Below, in pieces: positions 49,265-62,234 of a stretch of 64,000 bases of DNA. A program made the translations under genes and the position numbers. The stretch comes from Capitulum mitella (Eukaryota > Arthropoda > Thecostraca > Pollicipedomorpha > Pollicipedidae), in the NCBI GenBank assembly GCA_030062745.1, contig CP099849.1, positions 12,436,144 to 12,500,143 on the forward strand, read 5' to 3'. Under the pieces are notes generated by a model. The model ran no database searches, was not told the DNA's origin, and was given only the letters and a program-made list of their open reading frames with translations. Each line of letters starts with the position of its first letter. The stretch's first letter is position 1.

Positions 49265-49339
49265 CTGTGTTTGAAGTTGAATATTTTCGGGTTTCCGTGG
49301 GGCTGGTAGTCGACAGCCTCATACTCGCAGACATTTACC
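49265..49339 (-). CDS. MEGF6-like gene, EMI domain exon (N-terminal part)
   Basis: Flanked by acceptor CGTTGTTGCAG and an excellent donor CACAG|GTAAGT. The 75-base exon is phase 2-2 and encodes V-N-V-C-E-Y-E-A-V-D-Y-Q, then P-H-G-N-P-K-I-F-N-F-K-H. EMI domains typically begin N-V-C. Joined to the exon at 46627 it gives F-K-H-R-G-Q-H-V-F-R-Y-R in frame. The combined piece has cysteines at the start, the CC pair and the final G-C, but lacks the two or three middle cysteines common in EMI domains. Either this domain is short, or another phase 2-2 exon lies between. The exon supplying the first two bases of the first codon, and the signal peptide for this form, were not found upstream. Confidence 0.65.
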
Positions 49340-50579
49340 CTGCAACAACGTATTTCTATGAGGGAAAGAGAAACAAAAGGCCTCAGCAGAGCCATCTGGT
49401 CTTATACGAAGATGTCAGTTGGAAATAAATGTTGTACATGCATTTATTCTCATTCCTTCAAAAGAAACTGACTAATGCAGACATCCAGCTACAAAGACCG
49501 ATAATAAATCGTAACGGCGAGATGTCGCGCCGCTCATGTCATTCAGTTGTTCGTAAAGACCGGACTGCCGCTTTGTGAGAGCTTTATTCGCTGTTGGTTT
49601 TAGCAGTAATTGTCTAATCTAAAACGTAGATCAAATTCAAATACTCCGTCTCTTAAATTCCGGATTTTTTCCTTCACATTTTTTAACATCATGACATATT
49701 GGCCAGGCTTACGCATTCCTTTTGAATCGCCTGACCATGAGGGAGTCACAGTTATCACACGTCACTGTAAAACGTTTCTTATCTGACACGCATCAGGAAA
49801 AAAATTCTGTTCTTGCTTGTTTTAAAAGGCTCCAGTTCCCTTTTCAGTGATGACATGAAATTCGAACGGTTTAGAAATTATGCCATGACGGTATGTGTTG
49901 CTCACATCAGCATCTATCAGTCTCGTTTATTTTTAGAGCAAGCTACTAAATTCTCGTCTGTGTGGCATTGACCTTGAAAAGAGAATATCAACAAGGAGCT
50001 TGTTGCCTGACGGCCGATGAAGACAAAACGCCACCTATAATACAGGCATTATTTCAAAATCTCACGTCAGATGTCGCTCTTACCAGAGCTGAAAAACGAA
50101 GCATCACCACGAGCACAGGCAAAGACAGAAACGGCTCATGTGCAGTATCTCATTAGTCCCCAGTCGTAGTTCCGTGCGCGTGGTGGCCGGACAGATAAGA
50201 TCGATTGTCGCAGGTGTGGCGCTGTCGGCAGCTGCACACTCTTCGCTAGTAGGCTGCGCCAGCTAGCTCCAGAACGGACCCTGCTCTCCCTCCACAGATC
50301 AAGAGCAGGTAATCCGTACTGCACGATCCGATCGCAACCAGATGCTGGCGGGTCTGAGCGTCGTTATTCCGATGTCCTCCCGTTACACGGCATTATTGTA
50401 GCTGCAAATGACTCGGATGGAAATGCAAAGTAGACGATGACGCAAACTGCTCAATGGAAAGAACACACAAACGTCCGCCCCACAACGGATAAAGATTTCT
50501 ATTTCCAGTCGTTGACAACGTGGCATATTCTTCCCGCATGGAATGCCGATCGATGCGTCGACAGCCGGAAAGAATGATG

Positions 50580-51060
50580 AATGAAGGACTCGGTACCTGG
50601 GTGCGTGCATCCTCAATCTTGGCCGACACTGACCCGCGCCACTGTCCACCGAACAGCGGGGACAGCGGGCGGCGCCCGGGATAGTACGGGCCCAGAGTTC
50701 GGCCGTCTCCCGCCAGTGATGGATGCGATGTCGGTGCACATGGAGCGTCTCCAAAGCGGGCCTCTGTGAGTCACGTGTGCACGCCAGCGCCGGGGCCTGG
50801 CGGGCGGGCAGCGCTGGTCCGCCGCGCGCCGGCGACGGGAACGCGCCTGCTGGTCAGATGTCTCGGCGATGCAAACCCTCCGAAGGGACAGCCCGTTTGC
50901 TTGTCGCGACTGGATACAACAATCACCAGTCCATAATCGGAATAGTGCCGTCGGCCAGCACATTTCACCGGCAGACGTTCCTGAGAATGTCTGGCGCCTG
51001 AAATCTCCCTGGACCTCAGCCTCTCCTCTTCCTGACTGAAGCAGTGGTTGCATTCACAGG
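50580..51060. other. GC-rich island with exon-like signals on both strands
   Basis: On the minus strand, GACTCACAG (about 50762) opens a frame ending A-K-I-E-D-A-R-T-Q at the donor CACCCAG|GTACCG (about 50605). On the plus strand, ATG at 50720 (M-D-A-M-S-V-H-M-E-R-L-Q...) runs into the donor CCTCT|GTGAGT at about 50766. Both cannot be equally used, and neither has a recognised domain. The minus-strand frame exits in phase 0 and so cannot join the exon at 49339 directly. Confidence 0.3.
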
Positions 51061-51786
51061 ACTCTAACAAACGTTAGAAATGTTAATTATCAATATTAAA
51101 ACGACGTGAAATGTATCGCGATACGTGGAAATTCAAATTTATGGCCGACTATCTTTATTACTCATTACGAACGTTTCTGCACAGTCAGGAGCTGACGGCC
51201 CCAGGGCGACTTCGCTTAGTTTTATGGGCGACATCAGATATCAGTTTATGGATCCATTAACTGGCAGCAGCACCCAGTCCGCTAAGCAATTAAGGTTGAT
51301 GGGGTAGCATTCAAGGCTTCAACAATTTGTCAAAGGTAAGGCTCGTGTAACGCCTTGTAAAACCGATGCAAAATAACACGTTCATTTCTTACTGATGCAT
51401 ATTATTCGTTGTTTGTCATGTCCAGAATGCTGTGGTACGTTTAAACGGAACCAACGTAAGCGATCCAAAAGCATGGAGCTCGTCGGAGCTATGCTTAGTT
51501 TGTGACCCATCATTCGGTCTGAGAATGACATGATTCTCGGGAACACCTCGGGCACTGCTCAAAACCGGTGTGATGTTGGTCAAACTGTACGCTGGATCCA
51601 GTGAGTTGTTATAATTAGTCGCGTGAATTAGACCGCATCACGTGGGCGTCTGCCGCCGGCCGGGCCCGTCCCCATTAACAGACCGGTCCGCGCTGCCATT
51701 CGGTGACGTCACCGTCCAGTCGAAGGTCGGCAGGGCCGCAGACGTTGATTGTCGTCCGACTCTGCGACAGCGGTCGCCCCGGAGCC

Positions 51787-51891
51787 GGCTGAAGACACTG
51801 ACGGCCGCCGTGGGCTGTAGGCCTCACTACGGGGCCACGGCTGAAGACACTGACGGCCGCCGTGGGCTGTAGAGCCTCACTGCGGGGCCAC
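51787..51891. repeat. Tandem duplication of a 52-bp GC-rich unit
   Basis: Two nearly identical copies start GGCTGAAGACACTGACGGCC and end GGGGCCAC. They differ by an inserted base (GTAGGCC versus GTAGAGCC) and a few substitutions. Confidence 0.9.
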
Positions 51892-53135
51892 CCATTGCCG
51901 GCGTTATCGCCGTGCTTTCCCCGCTGGGACTCCTGAGATGGACACGTTACGCCGTCGCTGGCTTTGTTATTCTGCGTTACGACGATTTTCTGCATCGGAG
52001 CCGCCAGCGACGGAGGCGCCGGCTGTAGCACCAGGACGAGTTTCCTGCCACGTTAGCCATCAGACTACGCGACTGGTTAGGGGATCCGTGCACAGAATGC
52101 CGTTTGAACAGCGGAAACACGGACTGGACAGATGTGCCGCTTTAAATGTCGACGCACTTGGGTTTCAGGCACTTTGGTTAAGGACGTATATCCAGGTTCG
52201 CAATGAGGAGATAAAGCTAAATGGCGCTGGACGTCGGAGTCAAACTATTGCTGCGCAGAAGTTCCATACGAGGCGCACTAACTAAAACTAAACATACTGA
52301 CAACCATACGCATAACATGGAATACGTGTGCCTCAACGACTGTGATGCGACTGGTGTCCGATAAGAATATTCAGTTTTTGCTAATTTTATCGCGAATGTT
52401 TAGTGTGCGATTTCAGTACTTGAGGTAACTTACTGCTATCTGAACACCACGAGCTGGACAAGTTTTAGTCCAGAAATGCATCAGAATGGCAATTCTAAAA
52501 AAGTAGCTGGAACTTATCTATTGTTCCTTTTCAATTTAAATTTGCTGCTTAATCTCCAAAACCAGCTGCTTAACGTTCCACAGTCATCTTCTGCTCGTGT
52601 TAATTTAAGAAGGACCTTGAAGTAATTTGTCCAAGCAACTGATCGCCCTTGTCCAGCATTTGCCGAACATTTACCATAAACGTACGCATGATAACGGTGT
52701 GTTTTGTTTAGATATACTATGATATGGGATTTTGAGGCATGAAATTAAAAGCTGGATATCAATATAAAGCTGAATACATATACAAGACATCTTTCATAAT
52801 CATGGTATTTTGAGCCTTTGGCAGGCAGAGTCGTCTGGTGGCTGGAGTTTCGCTTGGATTAGTGATTTCACATGGAGTTTCGCTTTATCAGTTATTTCAC
52901 ATGGAGACCTCTAGTGAAATGACAGATGCTCACGAGCTCAGCCTCTATCCAGCGCAGGAAAATGGCGCTTCTTTTTAGTGGCATGAGCAATAACTGACAG
53001 CCTATTGCATTTACTTGCGACGTTACTAGAATTATCCCGAGCCTTTTAGGAACTAAGCCAAAGGACGACGCTGTTTACAAACAACAAACGCAACAACGAA
53101 ATGCTATTCACAGTACTTGTAGCTGTGCCCGTTAG

Positions 53136-53262
53136 CACGCCAAACAACGATTATTCTGGTATGGTTTCTGGTTTGAAGGCAAAAAATCGCTATATCGCAA
53201 AGATATAGCGTTTATTTACCTTGGAGCCAGCAACTATACCAGAACAATTGTTGTTCAGCGTG
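53136..53262. repeat. Foldback (MITE-like) element
   Basis: The outer arms CACGCCAAACAACGATTATTCTGG and CCAGAACAATTGTTGTTCAGCGTG (imperfect) enclose an inner hairpin, CGCTATATC-GCAAA-GATATAGCG. Total length is about 127 bases with no clear target duplication. Confidence 0.6.
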
Positions 53263-55149
53263 ATAAGAGATCATGCCATCACCCTACCATAATATCGATA
53301 TCATGCCACATCATAACCATATCACCATAATGTAATATTATTTCATATAATAATGATCATTCTGGACGCCGATGGGCAGATATGACAGCTAACTGTCACA
53401 TGCCATACGAGTCAAGCGATTAATAACTTTGTTCACCGCTTGACTCGTTTGAAACAGACCACGACACACGACGGCGTTGGAACATGCGAGAGGTTCACAA
53501 ACTGCTCAGTCATTATTGATGCATCATCATGGTGTGAAACCAGCCTTCGGCGACTGAGACTGCGTTCTGTAATAGTACTATAACACGCCCAGGAAGAAAA
53601 GGAACAGACACGTGGTATTTATGCAATTTAACACCAACCATCACGGCATTTTCCCACTTATTTGTCTGCCAAACTTCCCTCGCCCGCATCCGGAACAAAC
53701 GTGCGAACGCTCTCACCTTCAAACTTCTCGGTTTTTATTCGGGCTCCGGAAACCGTGTGTAGGCCAACAAAGAAAGGCGCTGCCACCAGCTAAAGCTTCA
53801 AAATCCTCCGGCTAGACCCGCATCACGTCGCCAAGATCCTCCTCGCTCCGTGCTTTCCGCTCTGTGCAGCACGGACGAACGTGGCCCCAGGCGACGACGG
53901 GTACAGATCACCGCCATTAGAGTCACGTGACGCTAAGCCGCGTCGTGCCCAGGAGGGACCCCCCTCCCCCCCCGCTGCAGATCGCCAGCAAACGTCACCG
54001 TCGTCTCCAGGCGTCCCCACCGCTCGTTAATCCCCATTGGCGTGGGCTGCGACCTCGTGGGCCTCCACGAGTCCGGCAACCCCACTTCGCCCCCTCCCCT
54101 CCCCACCCAACGCCGCCAGCGTTGCTGATTCGGCTCGACGATCGTGGCGCCGTCGCTACAGTGGCCCCGGCCGGGGGTCACCGGCGCCGGGTCGCGGGGG
54201 TCGCGACGCGAGGTCAGGGGTCACGCTGTAGGCGAGAGGCGGTTGGATCCTCCAGAACCAGCCGGCTGACGGTGATCTGTCCAGTTTCGCAGTTTCACAA
54301 ATCACGAGGAATTCCGCCAACATGCTGTGTAGACAGTCTCTCAGATCCCTGTAAGTGGCTGCAACAAAGACGGCTCGTTTGCATCATGCAAGACCAAACA
54401 TTTGCGTTCTTCAGTGTTGGCCGCCTACCTTTCAGTGCTAAATAAAATCCAGTGCCATTTATCTTTGTACTAAACAGGATATGTTTGTGGCTTATGGGCG
54501 TTTGCCTCGAGAGAGAGAGAGGGGCTGGACTGATTGAAATGGATTTCCCTATTTCATGAGGTATTCCCCTCGGTCTCCAGCCCCACTTGGCAACTCGGCA
54601 TCACCACCGACGAATCCTGGCTTTCGCAGAGCTGATATTCGTCTTCCCCGAAACACGGAGTATGATTCATTTTTGATTCTCCTCTCGCACAATTATCTGT
54701 TGTCAATGGTACTGCATCCACAGCACACGCGCACACCAGCCAGCGAGGAATGGTATGTGTGAAGTCGACTGCGGGTCTCCGAAGTTATCTGAGCTGCCTG
54801 TTACGTCCGCACCACGGCTGGACGCCAGGACGTAGCCAGGATTCCTCCCAGGGGTGGGGCCGATCGGGTCAAGGGGACCCTCGTAACCAATGGGGGCTCT
54901 CGCCAAGGACAGGATCCAGGATTTCGTCAGGGCGGGGGAGAGGGGCGGGGGCGAATGGTCAGCGGGGGGCCCCATTTTTTTGCCCTTCAGATATGAAAAA
55001 TGATCTAATTTTGTTTTTGCCATATAAAATACCCAGCAGAATTTCAACGCATCACCTCATTTGAGAAAATCCTGCGTTTTGTTCCCGAACAAAGTGGCCG
55101 AAATATGACAAAAAAAGCGAGATTTTAGGCGGTTCCGTCCCTCCTTCCG

Positions 55150-57540
55150 TTTCAAATGCCGTGTCTGTATCTGGCCCAGGAGCCCGTCTGCCCCCCCCCC
55201 ATCCCGTAGCTTCTGGGATTTTTTTTGTCAGCTTAGTTTAGGTTCCCTCTTGCAGCTACAGGAACACTTTTGGTATTCTCGGGCCGTCTGCCGTGCCAGG
55301 ACCGTCTAGTGGTCTCAGGTTCCTTTTACAATTTCACGTGTTCCGCGGGACGTCTCAGGCGCTCCTTTGTCAATTTCAGGGGCACCTCGGACAGTCTCAG
55401 GGACCCATCTGACAATTTCAGGGACCCTTAAGCCATCTCAGGTTCCCTCCTGTCGTCCCTGGCACGCTTTTGCGGTGTAAGGAGCCCTTAGGCACCAACA
55501 AAGGCCCTCTATAAGTCCCTCTCAGAGGCGCCTCTGGCAATCCACTAGATCCTTTGACCGTTCAGCAGCCTGGACGTCTCAAGGCTTAATAATTTCAGGA
55601 GCCCCTCTGGTCGTCTCAGGTGCCCCTGTTGCTAGAGACTTCTAGTTAGCAGTCTCAAAGGTCCCTCTCTAGCAATCTCAGTGGACCCCCTGTGGTCCTG
55701 GGCAACCCTCTCATCGTCTCTGGGAAACATTTTTGCCATCTCAGTGGCCTTCTGGCAGTTACAAAAGACGTTTTGACAATATCAGGGCCCCTGTGCAATG
55801 TCATAGGCCTCTGAACGTCTTCCGGTGGTGCCCATGGCTGTATCAGGGGTCTTCCTCTGTTACATTAGGTACATCTGGCAGTCTTTTAGGGCTTCTCTAG
55901 CCGTAGCAAGGGGCTTTTGTTGGCGCTTCAGACGCCTGACTGGCAGTCTCAGGGGGACCTTACATGTGCCAGGAGCCGGCTTATTACACTCGAGGACTCT
56001 CTGGCCGTCCAGCGCCCCCATAAAACCCAAATGCCGTCTCAGAGGCCCTCTTATTGTCTTTGCCTCGCTGGGGCCCTGCAACCCTTTCGGCGGTCTCAGG
56101 GTGTACATCTGCGGTGTACGAACCCGCCTTGCCGTCTCAGAAACCACCTGACCTTCCCGGGCCCCTTACAGCATCAGGAAGCCCTCAAGGTTTCAAAAAG
56201 GCCAGTGTAGCCCATTTGTGGTTCCTCTCGAGGTTGAGAAGGTCATCGACGAATCCCCGTTCAGGGGGGCCTCTGGCTGGCCAGGATCTCCGTATGCCGT
56301 GTTAGGCACCCTTTTAAGTTCTTTCCGTCTCAGGTGCCTCTCTGGCAACTTAAGCGGTCTCATGGACCCTTTGCCGTGATGGGACCCATTGCGGTCCCAG
56401 GAGCCCTTGAGGAGTTTCAAGGGCCCTTCTTTCCATCCTAGTGACCATCTTACCGTGTCAGGGTCTCATTAAACCTCCCGGAGGCCCTCTGACTACATCA
56501 AGAACAAGACATTCAACTTTTCACTCAGAGGGGCCCTCTAGGGACTCAGCCCTCATTTTGGCCGTCTCAGAGGACCCCATGAGCCATCTAGCGGTCTCAG
56601 GGACACGCTGCCGTGTTTGAGCCCTGTTGTGGTTTCAGGGTTTTTTGGGATCTTCAGGGACCCTCTATGCCTCTCAAAGGTCACCTAACCCTCCAGGAGG
56701 CCTTCCCTGACTGCATCAAGAGCCCGTCAGGTTCTTATAGACACCCGTGAAGCGGGGTCCCTTCCCTTTAAGTCTGACAGGGGCCCTTCTCAGGCCTCGG
56801 GGAGAGGGGGGGGGGACGATCGCCCCAATTGCTCCCCCTCTGGATCGGCGCCTGGCCCTCGTAATCAGTCGGGCCCCAGGTGGTTAAAATTACTGTCTGT
56901 TTGTAAACGGGCCCCGCTGAAGTGTAAAGGGGACCCATGCTCGCCTGTAAAGACGTTCCGCCGACCTGGCGGGTACCTCTTACAGGTCGGCAGGGACATC
57001 TTTACAGGAAAGCAGGGGGCCGCTGAACGATCGTTTAGGGGCCCCTGTTAGCCAGGGGGTCACTGCCTGTCTGTAGAGGGCACTATATCCGCCTGTAAAG
57101 GGCCTCTGTCGACCTCTGGAGGCAGGGGCAGGGGCCTTCTTCTAGACCAAAAGGAGGTCCCTTCAGAGGCTGACTGGGGCCCTTTATGGGCTGACAGGGG
57201 CCCTCCCGAGACAAGCAGTGAACTCCCCTACAAGCTAGCAGGGGCCCCTGAACGCTCATTCAGACCATGGGCCTCTTTTTCGTAGCACACAAAGCCTTCT
57301 TGTGTATTCGGAGAACGTTTTTTTTTAGGTTCGTAAGCCTTCTTTAACGATTAAAATATTCTTATTTTGCTTTAATTGTCTGTTTCGGACAGCGTAAAAC
57401 GCCCTGCGGACGCCTCACGCTGTCCAAAGAACTGGGGCCTTCGACCTCAGGGGGGCCCGTTCGGCCGCCAGGGGGCCCTGCTTGGTCTCCAGGGGAGGTC
57501 ATGGCCCCTTTGGCCCTCCCCCTTGGCTACGTCACTGGCA
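55150..57540. repeat. Long degenerate GC-rich minisatellite array
   Basis: About 2.4 kb of imperfect repeats built from phrases such as CTCTGGCAGTCTCAGGGG, CCGTCTCAGG and GGACCCTCT at irregular 20-45-base spacing. From about 56900 the phrase changes to CCTGTAAAGGGGCCCC and GACCTGGCGGG-like blocks. CAGG-ending pyrimidine-rich phrases recur throughout. Several frames are open, but their composition simply follows the repeat. It has no similarity to coding modules elsewhere in the window. Confidence 0.8.
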
Positions 57541-60500
57541 GGACGCTGCAATACGTGGCATCTAAAATACACCACTTCTACGCAGCTGGCGTCAAGAAAT
57601 AAGTCCTATTATAGGTGAAGATTTTTCCCATCCAGGTATGCTTATCACGCCATGTATGGCGATCGCTTCCATAACTTCTTCTGATGCAATTCAGTGCCAC
57701 ATGCATCTTCAGTCTCACGCTTATGGAAAACTGTTTTTAGTCCAGGCATGTGCGGTCACGCCGCCTACGCATTCAGAGCATGAGATCGTAGGTCACATTC
57801 AGCGCACGACCTTGGACTGCGAAAACAAAAGTTGCATTCATGGTGCGACAGGTTTGACAAGCACGGTTTTGCGCACCTAAATATCCCATCCGTTTCACCA
57901 CGGGCGAACATCAGACGATTTTTGTAGGCTTTCGGATAAACGTACAGAAGCCGAGTGGCTCAACGTCTGGCGTTCTTCGTACCGATTAAATAGAAACAAA
58001 TACTCATACAGGAAGTCGCTACCCTGAACATTGAAGAGTGCTGTCTACACATGCGTGCTGGAAGCTGCCTCTAATAAATGTCATCAGTTTCTGCTGCGCA
58101 TGATCAATGGCCTCACTGATCGTGCGGACTGATTCACATTTGAACATCACGTCATCTTTCCCGAGGGATAATGCATCACCGTTGTAACTTCCGGAGCCAA
58201 TGCCATTAACCTGTGACAACGCCTGAACTGGTGCTTTTCAATGTGTTTTGCGTGGAGTTGCTGCCTAAGTCGAGTCGACAGGAATAAAATAATGTATTTT
58301 CATTGGTACTTACACCCACTGTACACATTCTTACTGTTTACATTCTATTGGTACTAACACATCGCATTTGCACTTACTTAGTGTTTTCCGATAGCACGAT
58401 GGTTTCGTTAACGGAGACGTATTTACGTTGGTATTGCTAGTCCTGTGACGTTTTAGCCTTTCGCGGATTGATCATCTGTTCGTGGAGTTCGCATGTTCAT
58501 ATAAGTTTTGGCAGACAGTCTGTAATGTGTGGTAACGAGCTCCGTTCAGATATGAGATGTGCAGGTCTAGAAGCAGCAGCAAGCGGTCGTCCTTACGACT
58601 GAAATTGCATGTTCGCATCGACTGATTCAATGTGTTTTGAATGCACATTTCCCGGGAGACTATGTAATCTGCCGTATCTAGCACATGGACAATGTCTGAA
58701 ATCACGGACTACACGTTTGCAAAGCGCACTTTGTCCATCCCACTGCATGCAACAAAGCTGTCTCATTAAGAGATAACGAGAAGACCAGGCTGTTCATGTT
58801 CGGAGCGTGACCGGGCTGATCAGTAACCCATATTTCGATCGTCTCTCGACCCCGCCCCGCCCGGTTCCCGTTCATGGTCCCGGCCTGAGAGTGACGCCCG
58901 GCAGGGGACGGTCCCAGCTTTCCGAACCTCTTCCACAAGCCTTCTCACCGCACTGCAGCCGCGCGCAAAGCTCGGGACAGTCATCCGTTTCAGGAACGGC
59001 CATCGATTTCAAGTCGCCAGGAGGCCTCCGCGCGCCGCTGCGTGCCAGGTATGTCACGCAGAGGGTGCGGCCGCCCCAGCCCCCTGTCCGGCGAGCTGCG
59101 CTGTCCGCGGCTGCCAGCGTGGCTGGTTGGAAAACTGAGCACGTGGTGCATGGTGTCGGCGCCGGCCGTCGGCAGGTGTGCAGCAGAGGGTGACGGGACG
59201 AGACAGCCGCCCGCGACTGCCGAGAGGGCGCCGAGTCCGCAGCGCGCCAGTCTCGCCGGAGACGCCGTCTGACAGCTGTCGGGCCGTCTCTGGCCTCGCC
59301 CAGAAAGCCGCCGGCGGTACTCGCTGCCGCTCACGACAGCTAAATACTCGCACTCGCCTCAGCGTGAGATAGCACCGTGTCCACTGCAGCCGGTCACATG
59401 TGATGAGCGCTGTATCACCCTGGCCATTCCGCACCGGACTTTCCGCGCGCTCCTGGCGGCCATATGTCGAAGCCTGTACGGCAGAATTGCCTATCGGTGT
59501 GACACGGTCCTCGATTTTTCCCCAGTATGTGGTCATACTGGTCTTTGGTCCAACCCACGAAAGAGTTGTAGAAAATGTAGAAAAATGCACGGCAGCGCGA
59601 CTGTTTAAAAGGTTCGTCGCACCAATAGGATTTTTTTCTTTTTTTGCAAAGTAACAGCAGGCCTCGGGTCCAGAAAAGTGAAACAGGTACGTGCCTTTTT
59701 CTCGGCTGCAGAATTTGCCGGCCGTCTTCTGACTATGGGCAGCACCACGATATGACCAGCTGGCAGACTCTGCAAGCGACTGCTCGTCACAGCAAGCTTG
59801 CAGAAATCACCTCCTGTACCCCGTCTCCGAGTCTTGGATTAGAGACTGAGGGCCATTCTTTGTCGTGACTTGGTACTGTTGGTGCAATTCAGACATACCA
59901 CGTGGCGCAGCACTTCATCCAGTGCTAGGCGTGGCGTTCTGAAGACTTTTTGTAAATGGAACGGCTAGTTACGTACACGTAATTATATGGGATTACCGCC
60001 ACTTTTTATCTTCACAGCAAGCATTATTCAAGTCAATATAAGTCCGCTTCATACATGAATCAAGTGGTAAGATGAGCTCATGATTGCTTCATTTTGAGGT
60101 CTTTGTATCGAGAAAGCATGAAAGATCAGGATCATATGGTCGGAAACTTTTGAACTGAAATAAGTAGCCCAGTGCATCGGATTTGGTGATTGTTACCGCG
60201 TAAAATATCACCAGAAGACACGATAATAACGAAAAGCGTTGTTTTTTAGAGTGAATATATGAAATAAAATCAAACATGCTATGCATGCCTTATGGAGTTT
60301 ATTCATACCATATCGCAGGGCTCCAAAACTGAGTGACGGGCAGCAGAGGCCCGTCAAAGTATTCCGTGAGAAGCGGTGTTCGAATTAATTTGCTTCTATC
60401 GCAACATCTTGGAGCTGATGCAACTCAGCCCAGGCGGTCTATAACTCTCCCTCCTCTCTCGTACCCAACTTATAATGTCGTTCCACTGTTGGAGAGAATA

Positions 60501-60979
60501 AAAACAAAGGATCGCATCTTCCACATCAGCATCAGAAAGAAGATTGTCGCTAGGTTTATGGGTATTCGATTCCAGTTCGCCGACCCCTTTAAATATTCGG
60601 CGTCCACCTAAAAGATATTTGTTCCAGAGACGTCTGAACAAACACCAGCAATCTCAAACGTAAATTCGAATTCCTGCTGGTTTGCATGTTTTTTTCTCTC
60701 TTGGTCATAACAAATACTGTTGGGGCGAGCCGAAACTTCTGTTATCTCACCAAGTCAGCGAAGGTTTTCTTTGTGTTCCGCGACACGAGGGAGAACAGGT
60801 TTTTATCACTGCCGCCCCTACTTCAGTCTACGTCCTCCTCGAGACGTTCCCAGGGCCCATCCCTACTCCCGGCTGCCGAACAGGGCCTCCTCACAGCCGC
60901 ATACAGACAGCAGAAACGTCCCGGGCGGCGCCCAGAGGTACTGGGCGTGTCTGACGTCGGCGCGCCGCATTCGTCTCGC

Positions 60980-61390
60980 TCTTAAATCACGGCCGACCGC
61001 CCTCGGCAGACGGGCGGGCCGGCACACAGGCGGTCAGACTGCCCCTGCCTGCCAACGGTCTGCCGCCCCCGACTCTGGGTCGCTTCTGGTCTGCCGTCAC
61101 TCTATCGGAGTTCTGACGACACTCGAAAGTCTGCCTCCAGTCTGCTGCTGGTCAGTGTCGCGCATCAGTTCCCGACAATCCGCCGTCAGTCTGAAGCCAG
61201 CTTGTCAGGAGGCCTGCTGCTAGCCTAACGAAAGTTCACTGACAGTCTGTTGCCGGTCTTCCACCCGTCGGTCGCCCCCCCCCCCCCCAGTCTGACGTCA
61301 GTCTGCCGTTAGTCTGGGATGTTCACCGACCGTCTATCGCCGATCTGAAGTTAATCTGCCGGCACCCCGCGTCGGTCTGCTGCAGGGACC
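60980..61390. repeat. Short-period repeat of CAGTCTGCC phrases
   Basis: CAGTCTGCCGTC, CAGTCTGAAGCCAG, CAGTCTGTTGCCGG and similar phrases recur at about 10-25-base spacing, with a C14 run at about 61276. It is distinct in sequence from the 55-57 kb array but similar in style. Confidence 0.6.
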
Positions 61391-62234
61391 GGCCCACATT
61401 GCAAGGTCATGCATCAGGTGTGCAACACGAGTCGGGCGGACGGAGCCGTGCAAGTGGGCAAATGTGAAAATGTTCCTGCTAGCGATGTTACTGGATAATA
61501 CTCGGGCATCGGGTGCCTCGTAATGGACCTGTGAATGGTTCATGCTTGCTGTGAGGAAATATGTAGCGCCCCAAGTCATGCGGCTGATCAGGGTATCGAG
61601 AGACAAAGGCTATGAAAGGGGACCAAGGAGTCTCATATGAATTCTAAAACTGAACAGACACCTATTTTCCGCCAGATTACAGCGGATTAAGCCAAATCTC
61701 AGCATGCCAGTTGTGCTAAATTACATCAGCACTGACCGATAGAAATAATAAAAATAAATTTCGAAACTGCACGATGATACGAATCAAGTCATTCACAACT
61801 ACGAGGCATATCGCGATAACAGTAAATCCCGCTTGAGTAACCAACAAAAGCATGCTCGAGATCGCATGCGCCTGGCAAACGATGCACTTCAGTGCGCTGC
61901 CGGCACCCTGGATCCGCTGCGCATTTCTCACACCGTTAGCGGATGAATTGACCCGTCACTTGTTCGATAGGTCGGCAGTCTAAACACAGTCACATTCATT
62001 CGCCGCAGACTTCCTGCGGTCTATTTCTGCCGGTGACCGGGACTGTTTGTACAGGCCTCGCTCAGATCAGCTGGATTGTTGTGTGGTCTGATTAATTAAG
62101 GTTTGAAGTATTTCCAGGCTTTTCATCATCTGAAGGAACGAGACCAAGTCATATGGGTTCCTCTGCCAACGTGTTAGCAGTGCCACGTTTGTTGGTCATA
62201 GACTGTAGCTATAGTTCGTGTTGTGTCACAGTCT

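Noticed and set aside
57940-57985. GCCGAGTGGCTCAACGTCTGGCG resembling the start of a tRNA-Ser
   Set aside because: No B box or matching acceptor stem follows; at most a tRNA-like fragment.
60089-60286. Minus-strand frame with a hydrophobic run, considered as signal-peptide exon of the EMI form
   Set aside because: AT-rich composition, a weak donor, and no support for joining to the exon at 49339; hydrophobic runs arise easily in such DNA.
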